Below, piece by piece: positions 12,195-24,506 of a DNA stretch of 64,000 bases. How positions within the stretch are numbered: the first letter of the stretch is position 1; each line of letters begins with the position of its first letter. The translations under genes and the position numbers were made by a program. Below the pieces are notes generated by a model. That model was not told where the DNA came from. It saw only the letters and a list, made by a program, of their open reading frames with translations, and ran no database searches. The DNA comes from Diphasiastrum complanatum (lineage: Eukaryota; Streptophyta; Lycopodiopsida; Lycopodiales; Lycopodiaceae), in the NCBI GenBank assembly GCA_029204225.1, contig CM055108.1, positions 8,368,601 to 8,432,600 of the forward strand. Direction: 5' to 3'.

Positions 12195-12664
12195 GTCACT
12201 TTTGTCAGTTTCTGCTGATTCTAGCGCCAGAGTGACTAAGCATGAAATGGCAAAGTCAGAAGGTATGTTGCTTATCTATCATATATAGCTCTTCCAAGCT
12301 GGCTATGTTTCAAATTTACTGATTGAGTGAAGTAGGTATATGCCCTTACATCTACTTCAAGGGCTTGCCAATTGAGTTTCATGTGGCTTTTCTTCATTTC
12401 AGAAAGTTTGAAGTGTGTTACTTTTGACCAATTGAACTTGTGTTATCTGCTCATTTATCAGGAAGACACTAAAAGAAAACATATGCTGGTTCTTTGTTTT
12501 TTTCAGAATGGCAGGTGTCATCCTTGTCATGGCTTGTATTTTTACTAGCTGTAATAGTCTTACTTTTATCCTTGCTGCTGAAGAAGGAAGATTTCAGATC
12601 CAGGTTTTTGAACCCTCTCAAAGGTGTAATGGAAGTTTCAGAGCAATCAGCTGATTCGATCTAA
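12195..12664 (+). CDS. SEC12/PREB-like WD40 membrane protein, last two exons
   Basis: Exon 12195-12262 follows acceptor TTCCTGAATGCAG and ends at donor AG/GTATGT. Exon 12507-12664 follows TTTGTTTTTTTCAG and ends in TAA. Phases agree (one base carried across the intron). The first exon reads SLLSVSADSSARVTKHE, like the last WD40 blade of plant SEC12-like and PHF1 proteins. The second begins WQVSSLSWLVFLLAVIVLLL, a single membrane span, followed by a basic KK and a short tail ending ADSI. SEC12/PREB proteins sit in the ER membrane with a cytosolic beta-propeller and load GTP onto SAR1 to start COPII budding. This copy has a longer tail after the membrane span than I would expect, so a different tail-anchored WD40 protein remains possible. 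Upstream exons are not in the window. The 12 kb to the left is all transposon, so the preceding intron may be very long. Splicing looks intact. Confidence 0.6.
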
Positions 12665-13268
12665 AGGGAAGAAACAATTTTGTGGGGTCTTGTAGTTTCG
12701 AAATTTTCTCTGTACATTCCTGTGCCTAGTTCTCTCTTGAAAGAGTCAGGTCTTTACTGCTATGCCTTCTTTTGCATCCAATGTACAACTCAATATCACA
12801 TTTGAGTTTCCTCTTTTTGAAGTATTGGAGCATTGTATCGGAGGGTATGTTCGGAATGTGGATCAGCTGCATGAATAAGGACTGCAGTTTGTGCACGATG
12901 TGTTCATGATGCGTTCAATCTTCATTCAAAGTTTTTAACATTGGTTATGTCAAGAAGTAGCAAATAATCATATAGGCTTTATTTGCGTGTTAAGTTGGCC
13001 GAAGCTATTGGAATTTGGATGGCCCTCTGTGGGTATGAATAATTTCAAAGTAGAATTGTGTTTCTTGGTTTGCATATGTCGTTCATTATGACCTCTATTC
13101 CCGATTTGATAGTGTCGGGCATTTATAGATGTACACGCAAATTCATTATTCTGATAATGAACAAATCTACTAACGTACCTCAATTTCAGTTCGTAGTAGG
13201 CCTTATAGATAAATCGAAAAGTGGATGTAAGTTTATCAAAAGCTCTTGAGCCTTTCATGTAACCCCAA
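12665..13268 (+). other. Probable 3' UTR and downstream flank of the SEC12-like gene
   Basis: T-rich unique-looking sequence follows the TAA. No canonical AATAAA was seen close to the stop. No other gene or element is recognisable up to 13268. Confidence 0.4.
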
Positions 13269-13718
13269 ATGGAGGCCACATGGTGTCCTCATTGTGCAAA
13301 CAACCATACAGACAATGAATGCCCTCATGTGTCAAGGTCGACAATATTGTCATTTATGCAATCTAACCAATCACAGCAAAACCAATTATTAGTATATTCA
13401 GTGGGTTCGAGCTGCCAAACATTACTACAAACAACAACAATAGCTATACTTACTGACGACCTGACAGCTTGCACAACACAACCCTTACCCTTCCTTGCAC
13501 CACAAATGAGCACTTTGGACTAGTAATTTATCCACCTGTGTGGCATGCCAATGTGAGTCTACAATATCCAAGTTTGAGTTAAAAGAACAAGTTTGAGTTG
13601 TATGTAGCTGATGTGTGATTGATTTACCATATTGATGGATGCAATGGAAAATATTGCTTGCTTATGAAAATCAAGTTAGGGAATAAATGTTGTAGAATGA
13701 CATCAATCATTGGTTTTA
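13269..13718. other. Unassigned sequence
   Basis: Short frames are present on both strands, including one of 84 codons at 13269-13523 with a Cys-His-rich start (WCPHCANNHTDNECPH). That start resembles a zinc-knuckle spacing, but nothing else supports a protein. No confident feature. Confidence 0.3.
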
Positions 13719-14282
13719 TCAGTGTGTCCTAACAAGAGGGATAACCAAGACCATGTGCCTCTTTGTAAATGGTACATAAAGGACATTTTCTAGATCCATG
13801 CATTTTGAGGATTCTAGATACAAAGAGATGGTGCCAACACCATCTATCCTACACTCTTCATCATTTGCAGTAAAGACAAACTTTTTAGAATCATTGAAAG
13901 AGTGTAAGGTTGAGAAAAAGTCCTTTTCACAAGACATGTGGGAGCTAGCCCCACTGTCGATCCACCAATTGTCTCTTGGATTGCTATTGCTTGTTGGTGA
14001 GGATGTAGATGCCATCAAGAATACATCTACTATATCCTCCTCCTCCTCCTTTGCAAGGTTTCCTTGTTTGTCCTTCTCCACTTGTGCTCTTAGCCTCTTG
14101 TAGCATTTAGATGCATAATGCCCTTTCTTTCCACAAAAGAAGCATTTCTGCTTTGACTTGTCCTTTGAGCTTGATGCATCATCCTCTTCTTTGGCCTCCT
14201 TTGGATGCTTCTTCTTTCCATTGGTCTTCTTTTGGCCCTTGAATAAGAAATTGGCTTTCTCATCACCATCCTGCAAAGACAA
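13719..14282 (-). pseudogene. Copia gag C-terminus and protease fragment
   Basis: A 187-codon frame reads a Lys-rich stretch, then the CCHC zinc knuckle KCFFCGKKGHYASKCYK, an acidic linker, and the copia aspartic protease motif WWIDSGASSHM. It ends after ENVLYVPF, where integrase should follow. This is the gag-protease junction of a Ty1/copia polyprotein, isolated from the rest of its element. It closely resembles the plus-strand fragment at 19080-19490 (CFFCGKKGH, WWIDSGASSHM), so both probably come from one family. The frame itself is open, but nothing shows it is a functional gene. Confidence 0.85.
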
Positions 14283-15773
14283 GGAGTGTGGTTATAGGGG
14301 ATCCTCACCTAACTTACTAATATATATATAAAGTAGAAAGCTGTATTTAAAAATAGTAGCCATTTGAACACTCTAAATATACTCTTGGAGTCATTGAACA
14401 ACCTCAGCTACTAGTACCAACTAGGGCTTTTGAGTGTGACAAAATTAGGAGGAGCCTAAATGTCCACCTTAGGCACCTGCCAAGTCTTCCTATTCGCTGT
14501 ACTTTGGGGAGTATTTTAGACCCACCTTGGATGAACTTGTGGATCAAGGAATAACAAGCCCAACACAGCAAATGTAAGGCCCAAGGAAACTCTTGATTAG
14601 CTGACCAGATGGCTTTTCCTGGATGACAACATCCATGATCTCTTGGAGATTCTCCCAATACTTTAAAAAATATGATGTACGCGAGGTGCACCTTAGGAAA
14701 TCAAAGATAGGCATATCTATAATAAACATATCATTGAGTTCAATCGTTATGGAATTAGCAATCTTTTTGAGGGCATGCCCTGCATTGTGGGAGCTCAAAA
14801 ATCGGATAGAGACCAATGGGATGGATAGAAACCCCAAAGGCTAGGATGACCAACAATGATGGCATTGAAAAAGTCTAAGCAATTCACAATGTGGATGTGA
14901 GACGGAAAATTGATTCCCCACACATGCCACTCAATGAGCATAATCTCTTCCTTCATGACTCTGCCATTATTGATAGTGCATCTAGGATTTATATGAAAGT
15001 CTTTTTCACTATATTGTGCTTGGGCATTAAAAGGTATATATCTAGTATCTTTTATGATCAAACAGTTTTAGCCAAGTGTGAAGCCCTTGGCATGGCGAAA
15101 TATGTTCACTTTAAAATTGTTGATGTGTAGATCACTTTTGTCATTATGGAAACCTCACATTCATATAGAATCTTGTGAAACCAAATATATTGAAGAAGGT
15201 GTATCTGATATTGTCCCTACCTTGGTTGACAACTCGAGTGACAAGATATATGGATTCACTTTGCATGGGCTTCAAAATAAACTCGTATTATGGTCTCAAT
15301 ATCTTTATTGACATCAAAAGGTCGTTTTGAAAAGGTCAAGGATACTCATCAATATACTTCTTGCTCAAACGGTAGACCTATGCAACAATGAAAAGGAAAA
15401 CGGAGCTGTGGAGAATAAAAACAAAAGAAACTCAGATAAATTTTTTGATACTACTATGTACACATACCTAATTGATGGACTAGCTGAAAAAGTCTTTGAT
15501 TGTGCACTCTCGTTTCTTGAAAAGATTGGAGGAACTATAAAAAATCTCCAAGCATTTTTCTATATTTGAAAGTTTGGGTAGAGTTCTAGACTACTCCAAG
15601 CAAAAAACACGTATTTTGCAGATTTTAAGCAGGTTAGCATGTGGGCTAGTTTGATAAGGAATGAATATGAGTCACTAAAGTTTCCAAATGAATCTAACTT
15701 TGTCAACATGATCTCTCCAAACTTACATGACTATACTCTTGTAGAATGCAAAAGCATTAAGGCTCCTCCATAA
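14283..15773. other. Unassigned; minus-strand broken reading frames
   Basis: The minus strand between about 15060 and 14400 holds overlapping frames of 80-97 codons in different phases, with fairly hydrophobic protein-like composition (for example HIVNCLDFFNAIIVGHPSLW), as from a frame-shifted pseudogene. No family was recognised. The plus-strand frame at 15327-15569 is equally unassigned. Confidence 0.3.
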
Positions 15774-16015
15774 TGTTATGGATTCATAGTCTATATATAC
15801 ATTGCCATATATTGGGAGTTCTCAAACCATGTGATGTCCCACCTTACTAGTAATGGACCTTATTATCGAGTTAGTAACATAAACTCTTTTTTTTTTTTTT
15901 TTCTTCTGTCTGTAATTTGAACATTTCTATGCTAGTATAAAAAGGAGCTAAAGACGCTCGCTTTTTGATTGATTTTATTGATTGAGCTCTTAGTCTTTGG
16001 ACAAGTTTATTCCAG
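15774..16015 (+). mobile_element. LTR-like sequence of gypsy remnant Gyp2
   Basis: Begins TGTTATGGATTC and contains a TATA-like TATAAAAAGG at about 15938, followed by T-rich sequence typical of an R/U5 region. It precedes a gypsy protease/reverse-transcriptase remnant on the same strand. No clear primer site or second LTR was found, so the edges are guesses. Confidence 0.35.
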
Positions 16016-18560
16016 GTTTGTTGGAGCTATTCACATTTCATGATTTTTTTCATTGAGTATTCTTAGTTGGAGATCGAATTGTGCTGTTGTTTGCTCCCTT
16101 GAATCCACTTAAAAACGCAATCAAACCATTTTCCACCCTTGGTTGATGCTTTGTCCATTGTGCAATTTGGACCATCCATTTTTGGCAAATTATTTTAATA
16201 ACCTTGTGGCAATTTTTTTGATAATGTTTGACTACTTTAGCAATATTTGACTTCATTATTATCTCATTGTTGTCGTTTTGCATTGGCCAATTAAGTTATT
16301 GGATATCATTTCTAAGAAGAGCAAGCATGGGTGGAAGGCATGGTGAAAAGACCACAAACAACATTTTTTCAAATTATTAAGCTCACCACTCCCATGGCTC
16401 CCCTTGCTAGTTCAAGAGATTTACCTCCCAATGGCCATCAGTAGTGCTTTTCAGTCATTTGGCCTCCCTCAACCATTCTGCCTACTAACACTTCTTTGAT
16501 GCTTTTCAACTTTTTTTTTCTCTTTTTGTTGGCTGTCATTTATGTTGTTAGTAGTCTCTTAACCATGCCTTCCACTCGTGCTTTCTCCTCTTTGGAATGA
16601 TATCCAACATTAGGTGGATGATAATACTTCTTAATTGACAATATCAAGACATTTGTTTTTTACCTTGTTGTTTTGTTTTTGAGGTTATGGTAGCCATCCA
16701 GACTTCTCCAACTAGCTATTGTTGGTCATATTGATCCATCTCATCCACTATTGTTCCACCTCCTTGTGGGCATCTTGCTCATGATTTTAAAGGCAAGGTT
16801 TCACTTTTTGTGTATTGACAACAAGTTACCAAAAGTGGACTTTTTTCAACATCTCTCCTCGTGATGTTGATCAAAAGAGTCAGCTTCTTGTGATTCATCT
16901 TCCTAGTCTTGCTTTGACTTGGTGACATTGCTCAAAAACTTCATTTTTCCATTGTTGTTGTGGTGTCAAATTTTGTATCTTTTGCTAATATTCCCATTGC
17001 TAAGATAAATTTTTGATATATAGCTAATATACATGGTGCCCTTTGCTATGTTATTTAATATTTTTAGCCCTTGTGAGTACTTTGCAACATAAGTTTCTTG
17101 ACCACAACTCCTTGACCACTAGTTACCCAACCATCTTCTCAATCTTCCTTTTGCTGACATGTAATTTGTAAATGCTCCAGTCCTTTTCATGTTTATGTTT
17201 CCCGTGGAGCATTTTTTGTGCCTTGTCATTTCCAACCCTCCAATTGTAGTTTTGCTTTTGCTTTGATACTTCCAAGAACTTTATGAGGTAGAAGCAAAGA
17301 ACCTTCAATTTAATTGCAAGTATTTTATCATTACGTCAAAGATCTTTTGTATCCTCCAATATGGCTGCCATTCATCGTCACACAATAATAACAAATTTGA
17401 GGGTTCTACCTTATACATTGTTGAGAAACTTGATATTTTGGACCCTCTAAAGACTACTAAATGTTTAGTTCGACTATCTTGTGCTAATTGGTTTGGCAAG
17501 CTCGCGCCTCCCCATATCAGGCCTTGCATACGTATCAGTGGTAAGGAGGAATGTATTGCCCTGGTGGATTTAGCAACACACATTCCTTTGTTAGCATCAA
17601 AATTATTTAGCTATTGAGGCTACATAACCTTTGCTTATTCAAATGATTGCTTCCATTCTTTTTAGAGTACCCACATTTCCAAATTATTATCTATGATATT
17701 GGAGTTTTTTCTTCTTAGAGCAATGCTCACAGTCTCTCTTAAGCTCATCATGCAACCCTACTATGTCTATAAATGACTTCCACCATACTCATGGTGATGC
17801 CGATGCTATTTCTTCTTTTGTTTTGCTCTTTACTATAGAGGTACTACCATTTGTTTTTTATAGCGTCACCCTTACCGTGATCTTGTGATATCAAGCATCG
17901 AATAGATGGTTTCTAGGTACAATTCCCATTTCTAGAGCTCCTTAATTACATTTGTGATGTTGATCAAGTTGAAATACAATGCTAGGTCAAAGATCTATTG
18001 CAACATGGTCTTATTGTTTCTAATCAAAGTCCTTGGGTGCCCTATTTCACTTGTAGACATGAAAAGATGGGATTAGATGCTCATGTTTTGATTATCGTGC
18101 TCTTAAGCATCTTAACATTTATATTCATTATCCAATTCTTCACATGGATGATTTGTTTGATTAGTTGCAAAAGCTTCTATTTTTTCTAGAATTGATCTTT
18201 GTTTAAAAAATTGTCAAATATGTAGAATCATGGGGATTCGTTTAGAACTTTTTATAACCTTTATCACTTTCTGTCTCTTCTTTTGAAGTTATTACTGGTC
18301 TTCCTACATTTTGAAATGTTATGAATGATATATTCAAACCATTGTTTGATGTTTATATCTTGGTCTATTTTTAGGATTTCTTTGTTTTCAACTTAGACTT
18401 TGCTATAGATATTTCACATCTATATTTAGTTTTTAGACCTTTATCACAATACTGCTAGTTTTTCACACGTTCCAAGTGTACCTTTATTGTTTCTCACGTG
18501 AAATCCCTAAGATTTTTTGTTTTAAAAAGTCATTACATGGCATCTTTCTAAAGTTCATTC
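16016..18560 (+). pseudogene. Gyp2 gag-pol remnant (Ty3/gypsy)
   Basis: T-rich, stop-filled sequence. Two domains can still be read. A protease-like stretch RPCIRISGKEECIALVDLAT lies at about 17520-17580, where the catalytic DSG has become DLA. A reverse-transcriptase stretch runs from about 17965 to 18400, reading SPWVPYFTCRHEKMGLDAHV, then HYPILHMDDLFDQLQK and FFSRIDLCLK, which corresponds to the family block with YPLPRIDDLFDQL and FSKIDL. Frameshifts separate the pieces. Similarity stops near 18560 where copia sequence begins. Confidence 0.7.
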
Positions 18561-18599
18561 CATCACTATTTGGAATGCACCTATTAATGTTCATGAGGT

Positions 18600-19855
18600 G
18601 CATTAAGGTTTACAACAACAATAGAAACTTAAGGCAAGAGAAAGTCTAGATTGGCCTTACATTGCATCAAGATGGATGTGAGCATTGACCTCTTGAAAGA
18701 GGTGTCATCTTGTATCTTGGCCAAGGAGGCTTGGGATTCATTAAAAGGCATTTATGAATCTAGTTACACTTCAAGGATACTCATGCTTAGAAATCAAGTG
18801 CTTCAAAGCATGAAAGGAAGTGGAGAGAGTGCACAAGAATATGTGCTTAGGATCAAATCTTTGAACAAATAATTGGCTTCAATTGGAGATGAAATCCAAG
18901 ATAATGAACTTGTGCAAGTAATTCTAAATGGACTAAGTGAATATTATACCAATCTAGTCCAAAGTTTTGCCATCCAAGATAAACTACCTACAATTGACAA
19001 GCTCCATAATGCTTGTGGCCAATGAGAGTAGAATGCTTCATCTTAAAGCAAAGATGGGATCCATGTCCTTGCAAGGAGGTGACGAGAAGGCCAACTTCTC
19101 ATTCAAAGGCAAAAAGAAGACTCATTCATACAAGAAGAACCAAGGCAAGGAGGCCGAAGAAAAGGATGGTGGATCAAGCTCCAAAGGCAAAATCAAGAAG
19201 GACAAATCAAAGCTAAAATGTTTCTTTTGTGGCAAAAAAGGACATTTTTCTTCCGAGTGCTTCAACAAGAAGAATGCTCAAGAGAAGGACAAGCAAGGAA
19301 ATCTTGTGCTTGAGGAGGAGGAGGATGATTGCAATTCATCATTGATTGTATCTACAACACCAACATCAAGCAAGGACATATGGTGGATTGATAGTGGGGC
19401 TAGCTCTCACATGTTACATCAAAAGAAATATTTTTCTACCTTACTCTCGTATAATGATTCTAAGAAGTTTATATTCACTACAAGTGATTAAGAATGTAAG
19501 ATAGATGGCATAGGATCTCATTATGTCTTGGTTCTTCAAAAAGGATAGATCTATTATGTCCTTTATATTGTACCATCCATCACAAAAAATGTGCTAGTGG
19601 CATTAAGCAAGGTAGATTGTTCAAGTTGGATGCTAATGTTGTCATTGTAAGTGTGAGCATGACAAGGGAGGAGCTTTCTCAAGTGGAGTTATGGCACAAG
19701 AGGTTAGGCCATCCTGACTGCCAAGCAATGGATTCCATGATTTCCAAGGAGCTAGCACTCGGGCTTCCCAAATCCATATCCAAATGTGGCAAGCTTTGTG
19801 AATCTTGTGGTCTATCCAAGACACATAAGCAACCATTCAAGAGATCTATGAATAG
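18600..19855 (+). pseudogene. Copia gag-protease-pre-integrase fragment
   Basis: In order it carries a UBN2-type Gag segment (LAKEAWDSLKGIYESSYTSR, 18651-18872), the zinc knuckle KCFFCGKKGHFSSECFNKK (about 19217-19275), the protease DSGASSHM (about 19390-19415), and the GAG-pre-integrase motif (VELWHKRLGHPD, then CESCGLSKTHKQPF, 19680-19835). Stops occur at about 18871 and 19489. The integrase core that should follow is replaced at about 19855 by antiparallel copia sequence. Confidence 0.85.
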
Positions 19856-20600
19856 ATCTACCTGTCCTCTTGATCCTTGTAGAAAATTGGTTCTCCTTTG
19901 CATTCTTGAACTTGGCAAAAACATCATACACTTCATCTTTGCTCTTTAGTAGATAGATCCAACAAAATCTACTAAATCATCAATGAAAGTTACATACTTT
20001 TAAATCCACTATTTAATTGTAGTAATTCCATGAATATCCGAATGTACAACTTGAAAAGATTTTGTAGATCTAGTATAAGGTAGTCTATGTGACTTTAAAA
20101 AGTACAAGACTCACAAACATGATTGACGCTAGTTAAGAAACTTGGAAGATCAATAACAACCTTCTTTATAGCCATTACCTCCAATGACTTGAAGTTGAGG
20201 TGCCCCATCCTTTTATGCCAAACCTCTTGAATAGGTACTTGCTCTCTTGCAACACATCCAACTTGGTTAGCAATAACACAAGCATCTAGTTTGAACAATT
20301 TCCCTTGCCTTTTACCTTTTGCAATCAAGATATCTTTTCTTTTGATCATGCAAGCATCTCCATCAAACTCAACTTTGAGGCCTTTACTTAGCAATTGACT
20401 CACACTAAGATTCTTGGTAATAGATGGAATGAACAAAACATTCTCCAAATGAACATTCCTATCTGTAGAGAGAAAAATAGGAATTGTGCCAATCCCTTTA
20501 ATTGCACACTCACCATCATTGGCCGTGTAGATCACCCTCTTGTCATCTCCATATGCCAACAAAGAAGTGAAATACTCTTTGTGAAAAGTAATGTGTGAAC
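19856..20600 (-). pseudogene. Copia protease end, pre-integrase and integrase start, opposite strand
   Basis: The minus-strand frame 20562-20095 reads VIYTANDGECAIKGIGTIPI, then NVLFIPSITKNLSVSQLLSK and VWHKRMGHLNFKSLEVM, ending CESC. Continuing down to about 19860, interrupted frames give VVHSDIHG, YVTFIDDL and LLKSKDEVYDVFAKFKNAKE, the first part of the integrase core with its first catalytic Asp. The fragment meets the plus-strand copia fragment tail to tail at about 19855. Confidence 0.85.
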
Positions 20601-22730
20601 TTGATCTTTTTCTTTTAAAAGAAAAAAGAATTCTAAAACATATGATCAGTTAAAAAAACAAAAAGGGCACATTCATGAGATTCAAAGTTTAAGATTGATT
20701 GTTGAATTAGCTTGGCTTAAGACCTTAACTATGGCATTGCTTGTTGAAGGTCACGGGTTTGCATTGTTTGTTGAAAAAGTTATTGGCTTGAAGGGAAAAT
20801 CTCATGAATGTTTTGACATGTGTGTGTAAAAGTGACATGTTTTGATTTCAATATGGTGTTCCCAATATTAGCCTAGAGGTGAGGTATTCTTTACTTTCGT
20901 TTGGTGGTTAGAAATGTTTGCCAAAAATGATGTATCTATCATGGTTCCAATAACATCACATCAATGATTGTCTTTTGATAATTACAAGATTACTTTCCTT
21001 TTTTGTAACAAAATAGACTGCACTAGCATGAAGATGGACAATTTTTAGACAATATATCAGCAAACAATTGCATAGAAGGCATAGCTTGTTTTGGAGCTCA
21101 TGGGCTCCCAGATGTCTCGTTGCACCTAGTCTTCACTATGACGAGAATCGTTGTTATCCACAAACCTTGCTATGGCAAGGGTAACATACACTTAGATTAT
21201 TTTGCAAATGTTTTCCAAACATGCAAGGCAAAATAAAATCTCCAAATTCAAACATTTTGAACTTGGGTTTAATGAAAAGCTATACTTCAAAGACAAATAA
21301 AAAAATTGCTAAACGCTAATTAGTTACATTTTTTGATGTAAAAGTAGGTATGTGCATCTCTCTGATTGGCTACATTCTATTGTAGACATTTCATAAACTA
21401 CTCAATAAAAATTAGCACATCAACATTTTTTTGTCCAATTTTTGGTTGATGTGATGATTCTTATACAAGAGACGACTAGATTTAAGCGATGAAGAGATGT
21501 AGCATACAAAAATCAACCAAACTTTGTATATTAAAGCACTACTACATTTTATGTCCCTTTTTAGAACCTAGGATACCAATTGAATAGCTACATTAATTCA
21601 TGGTTTATGATCAAGGGACAAGGGCAGCATATGAACAAGCTTGAGCTTTTCCACATCATGTCAATTATAAGAGTTTCCGAGCTCTCAATAAGCCAAACCA
21701 ACAAAAAAGGAAAAATTCAAGTGCATTTCCTTTACTTACAACGTCCTTAAAGTTCTGGGAGATTAAAAAATACACAACAATTGTGTCTATTATTGACAAT
21801 CTATACCTTCATGATCTCTTCTTTGATGGAAAAAGCTCAAAGATCTCATACAAGTTATCCATGCTTACAAGAATATTTGCACTCTCAAACTTTTTGTTAT
21901 GTTGCTACTTAGATGGCTGCATAATGATCTAGTTTATTTTGAAATTAAAGCTTGTTGGATGCTTTCTCGTAGCAATTTCAAGCATTGTAATATTCCAATG
22001 AATCAACAATTAACCTATAAGGTAGGACTTTTCTTTTCAGTATAAACAACGAATGAACCAACAAGTTGTTGAGCTTATCCTTTGGTTTCAAAAGATACAA
22101 CCTTCCATATATATGACAATGATTAGCCTATTCCAACATTATTAACATAGATGTCATTTATCTCAAAGTAGATATGCCTTTAAGGCCATGACACTCTTCC
22201 CTAGCATATATCTATCAATCAGCCCATTGTTGCTAATCTCAGCTTATCAAATTAGTTATAAAACTCCATCATAGCAATCACAATTTTCAAACATACTTAC
22301 TTTTATAAAGTCAGGTAACAACATTTACACACATCATGTCTAATTATTACAGCCTCCTATACAAAACAATGTAGAAGCACTGTATTGATTCTTACGTGAC
22401 CATGTTTGCTATGACTTCAAGGGTTGATACATGAAAATTATGCTAGAATTGGGAATTTGGCATCACCATTAGAAAGTTAACTTGGCATCTATGATGGATA
22501 TAAAGCATCAAATGATAACTTTGCTAATTAAACTAATCATGAGTTCATAACCCTCCAACTTAAGGGACTAACATTAAAAAATGCCCCTTTGAGACATGGA
22601 ATATCAGACTGGACTATAAGTCTTACTCTAATAAATCTCGACTAGGGGCCTAAGTAGTAAAATTATCACAAAGAAAGAAAATTCCTTCATAGAGTGATCT
22701 CAACTATATCAATTTAAGAAATTTCTGGCA
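20601..22730. other. Intergenic DNA and probable 3' UTR of host gene 2; no gene seen
   Basis: AT-rich sequence with no recognisable domain on either strand. The part next to 22731 is expected to be the 3' UTR of the minus-strand gene that ends there. Confidence 0.4.
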
Positions 22731-22835
22731 TCAATTTTGAGGTGATGCTTTGAATGCTTCAACAAGACTTTCATATCGCTTCTCTATTTCTTTTAAGTAT
22801 TCAACTAGCACCCTCTGTGTGTATGAGCCACTATC
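22731..22835 (-). CDS. Host gene 2, last exon
   Basis: Acceptor TTTGTTATTACACAG precedes 35 codons ending in TGA at 22733-22731. The peptide starts DSGSYTQRVLVEYLKEIEKR and ends KASPQN, an amphipathic charged helix. It starts in phase 0, matching the donor of the exon at 32496. There is no transposon similarity. The stretch is too short to appear as a conventional open frame, but its codons are clean and the polypyrimidine-rich acceptor is good. Confidence 0.72.
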   Translation of the reverse strand, partial: DSGSYTQRVLVEYLKEIEKRYESLVEAFKASPQN

Positions 22836-24365
22836 CTGTGTAATAACAAACATCATCATCAATACCATACCTGTAGCATTTGAGAACTAAACTTGAAAAA
22901 TATAACAATAACATGATGCTTTTATCGATATGATGCGACTTAAATGAGTTTCGTGTTTGAAAGTGCTTTGATGCATTGTTTCTAGCAAAGGACTTCTGAA
23001 TATGCTACCCAAACAAATGAACTTAAAACACAACACAAAAAATAACTAATCCTTGGTTCATTTGGAAATATAGTCAAGGTTACTACTAGACAACAAAGCA
23101 CTGGTAAACCATTATATTGTGCCAAACTTTCTAAAACAAGGCCACGTCCATGACAAATATAAGAGAAGAATTAATCAGTACAAGAAAGGAAGAATTACAA
23201 GATAGTCTCCATTAGTACGTGCTCGAATATGAGTCGGTAGTGAATTTTTAAAAAATTGAACTTTGACTAGAAAAATAAGTGCTAGCAACAAGCACTTGCC
23301 AATATAAGATCCTTCCTTATTCAAAAAAATTGTACACGGTTGATGTGGCATAAAAAAAAAAGGCCAATATAGCATATGCAGATGCCAAACGCTTTTAAAG
23401 ATCATGTCAGAAATTCTAGCACATGATTGTGCTTTTGAGGTTGTTCGAGCAACATCAATATTAAGAGATGAATACCAAAACATGTGTACTTGTGAACGAA
23501 TGCTAGATCCAATATACAAAAATGTGATGATTTGGTGGCAACATTTTAAAACTGACTTTCTTTTGTGCTTATTAGTGGAAGCTCCACGTGCTTTTGAAAG
23601 TTTTGGGCTCTTGTTGGAATTGCACAACCAGTCTTATCACAATCCTTCACGAGCTCTACATAGAAGCCTCACACTGATGGATAGGAGTATCTTCAATTGA
23701 GAGTGGTGCACTTTGAAAACTAGAATGAAAGGCTTATGCAATACCGCTATTAGTATTCCTAGGATTTATAAGGATCCAAGTATTTCTACATGTATTGCTA
23801 ACATTTGAGCGCATTGTAGAATGTGCTTTCCTAGTTAGAACAAGGGCCAACACTCATCCAGCATGGAGTAGAATGCATCAGATGATTGCTAAAAACATGT
23901 CTCTTTGCATGAGGAAGTCTAAACCCCTAACACATGAAAGATGTGTTTTGCTGTTGGTCCCGATGGACCAAGCCCTATATCGAACCCTTACAACATTTTG
24001 TGAAACAATGATGGAGTTTAAGAATCGGGTTTGGTATGTCAGAGAGTGCAATTCCAATTCAACTATAAATATCGTCCACCCTAATGAAGTTCCATTGTTT
24101 CCGCTTTATGAAACCATAGTGGCCTTTTAGTCTTCGTACTTAGTATCGTAATGTACTGAGCCAAATGCAGTATTCATTCCAATACAACGAATCGTCAGGG
24201 CAAAGTTCGCTTTGGACAGAATACAGTGTTGAGGGTCATCACAGTTTAGTCCAACCTAACGGTTTTTTTAGTGAAGTACAAATGTAAATAGTCAATCGAT
24301 AAGGTATTTTGCAACCCAAGTACTTGTCGATAGTCCAAAAGGCATGTTTAGCAACAAATGGACTA

Positions 24366-24367
<2 letters not shown>
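22836..24367 (-). other. Last intron of host gene 2, left part; unassigned frames
   Basis: Between the last exon and the LINE stack. Plus-strand frames at 23404-23700 (98 codons) and 23795-24130 (111 codons) have Cys- and Arg-rich composition and match no family I know. They lie within one presumed intron and may be a pseudogene or chance. Confidence 0.35.

Positions 24368-24451
<84 letters not shown>
24368..24451. repeat. (GA)n tract, the 3' tail of LINE L1
   Basis: About 84 bp of pure GA (CT on the element strand), directly joined to the TTTC-repeat end of the LINE. Confidence 0.95.
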
Positions 24452-24454
<3 letters not shown>

Positions 24455-24462
24455 AAGAAAGA

Positions 24463-24506
24463 AAGCTTTATTAACGTCTTTTGGGCACCCGTGGGTGCAT
24501 AAGACC
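24463..24506 (-). other. LINE L1 3' hairpin
   Basis: On the minus strand, GTCTTAT is followed by GCACCC, AC, GGGTGC, then CCAAAAGAC. This is a 6-bp inner stem nested in a GTCTT/AAGAC outer stem just before the tail. Equivalent 14-nt hairpins with different but pairing sequences occur in L2, L3, L5 and L6. In LINEs such 3' structures are what the reverse transcriptase recognises. Confidence 0.75.

Noticed and set aside
13269-13523. Frame starting with a Cys-His-rich stretch as a zinc-finger gene
   Set aside because: A single short motif, no second domain, no splice support; chance cannot be excluded.
23404-24130. Two plus-strand frames of 98 and 111 codons as a possible gene
   Set aside because: No recognisable domain, no shared splice signals, Cys/Arg-rich composition, and they lie inside the presumed last intron of host gene 2 on the opposite strand.
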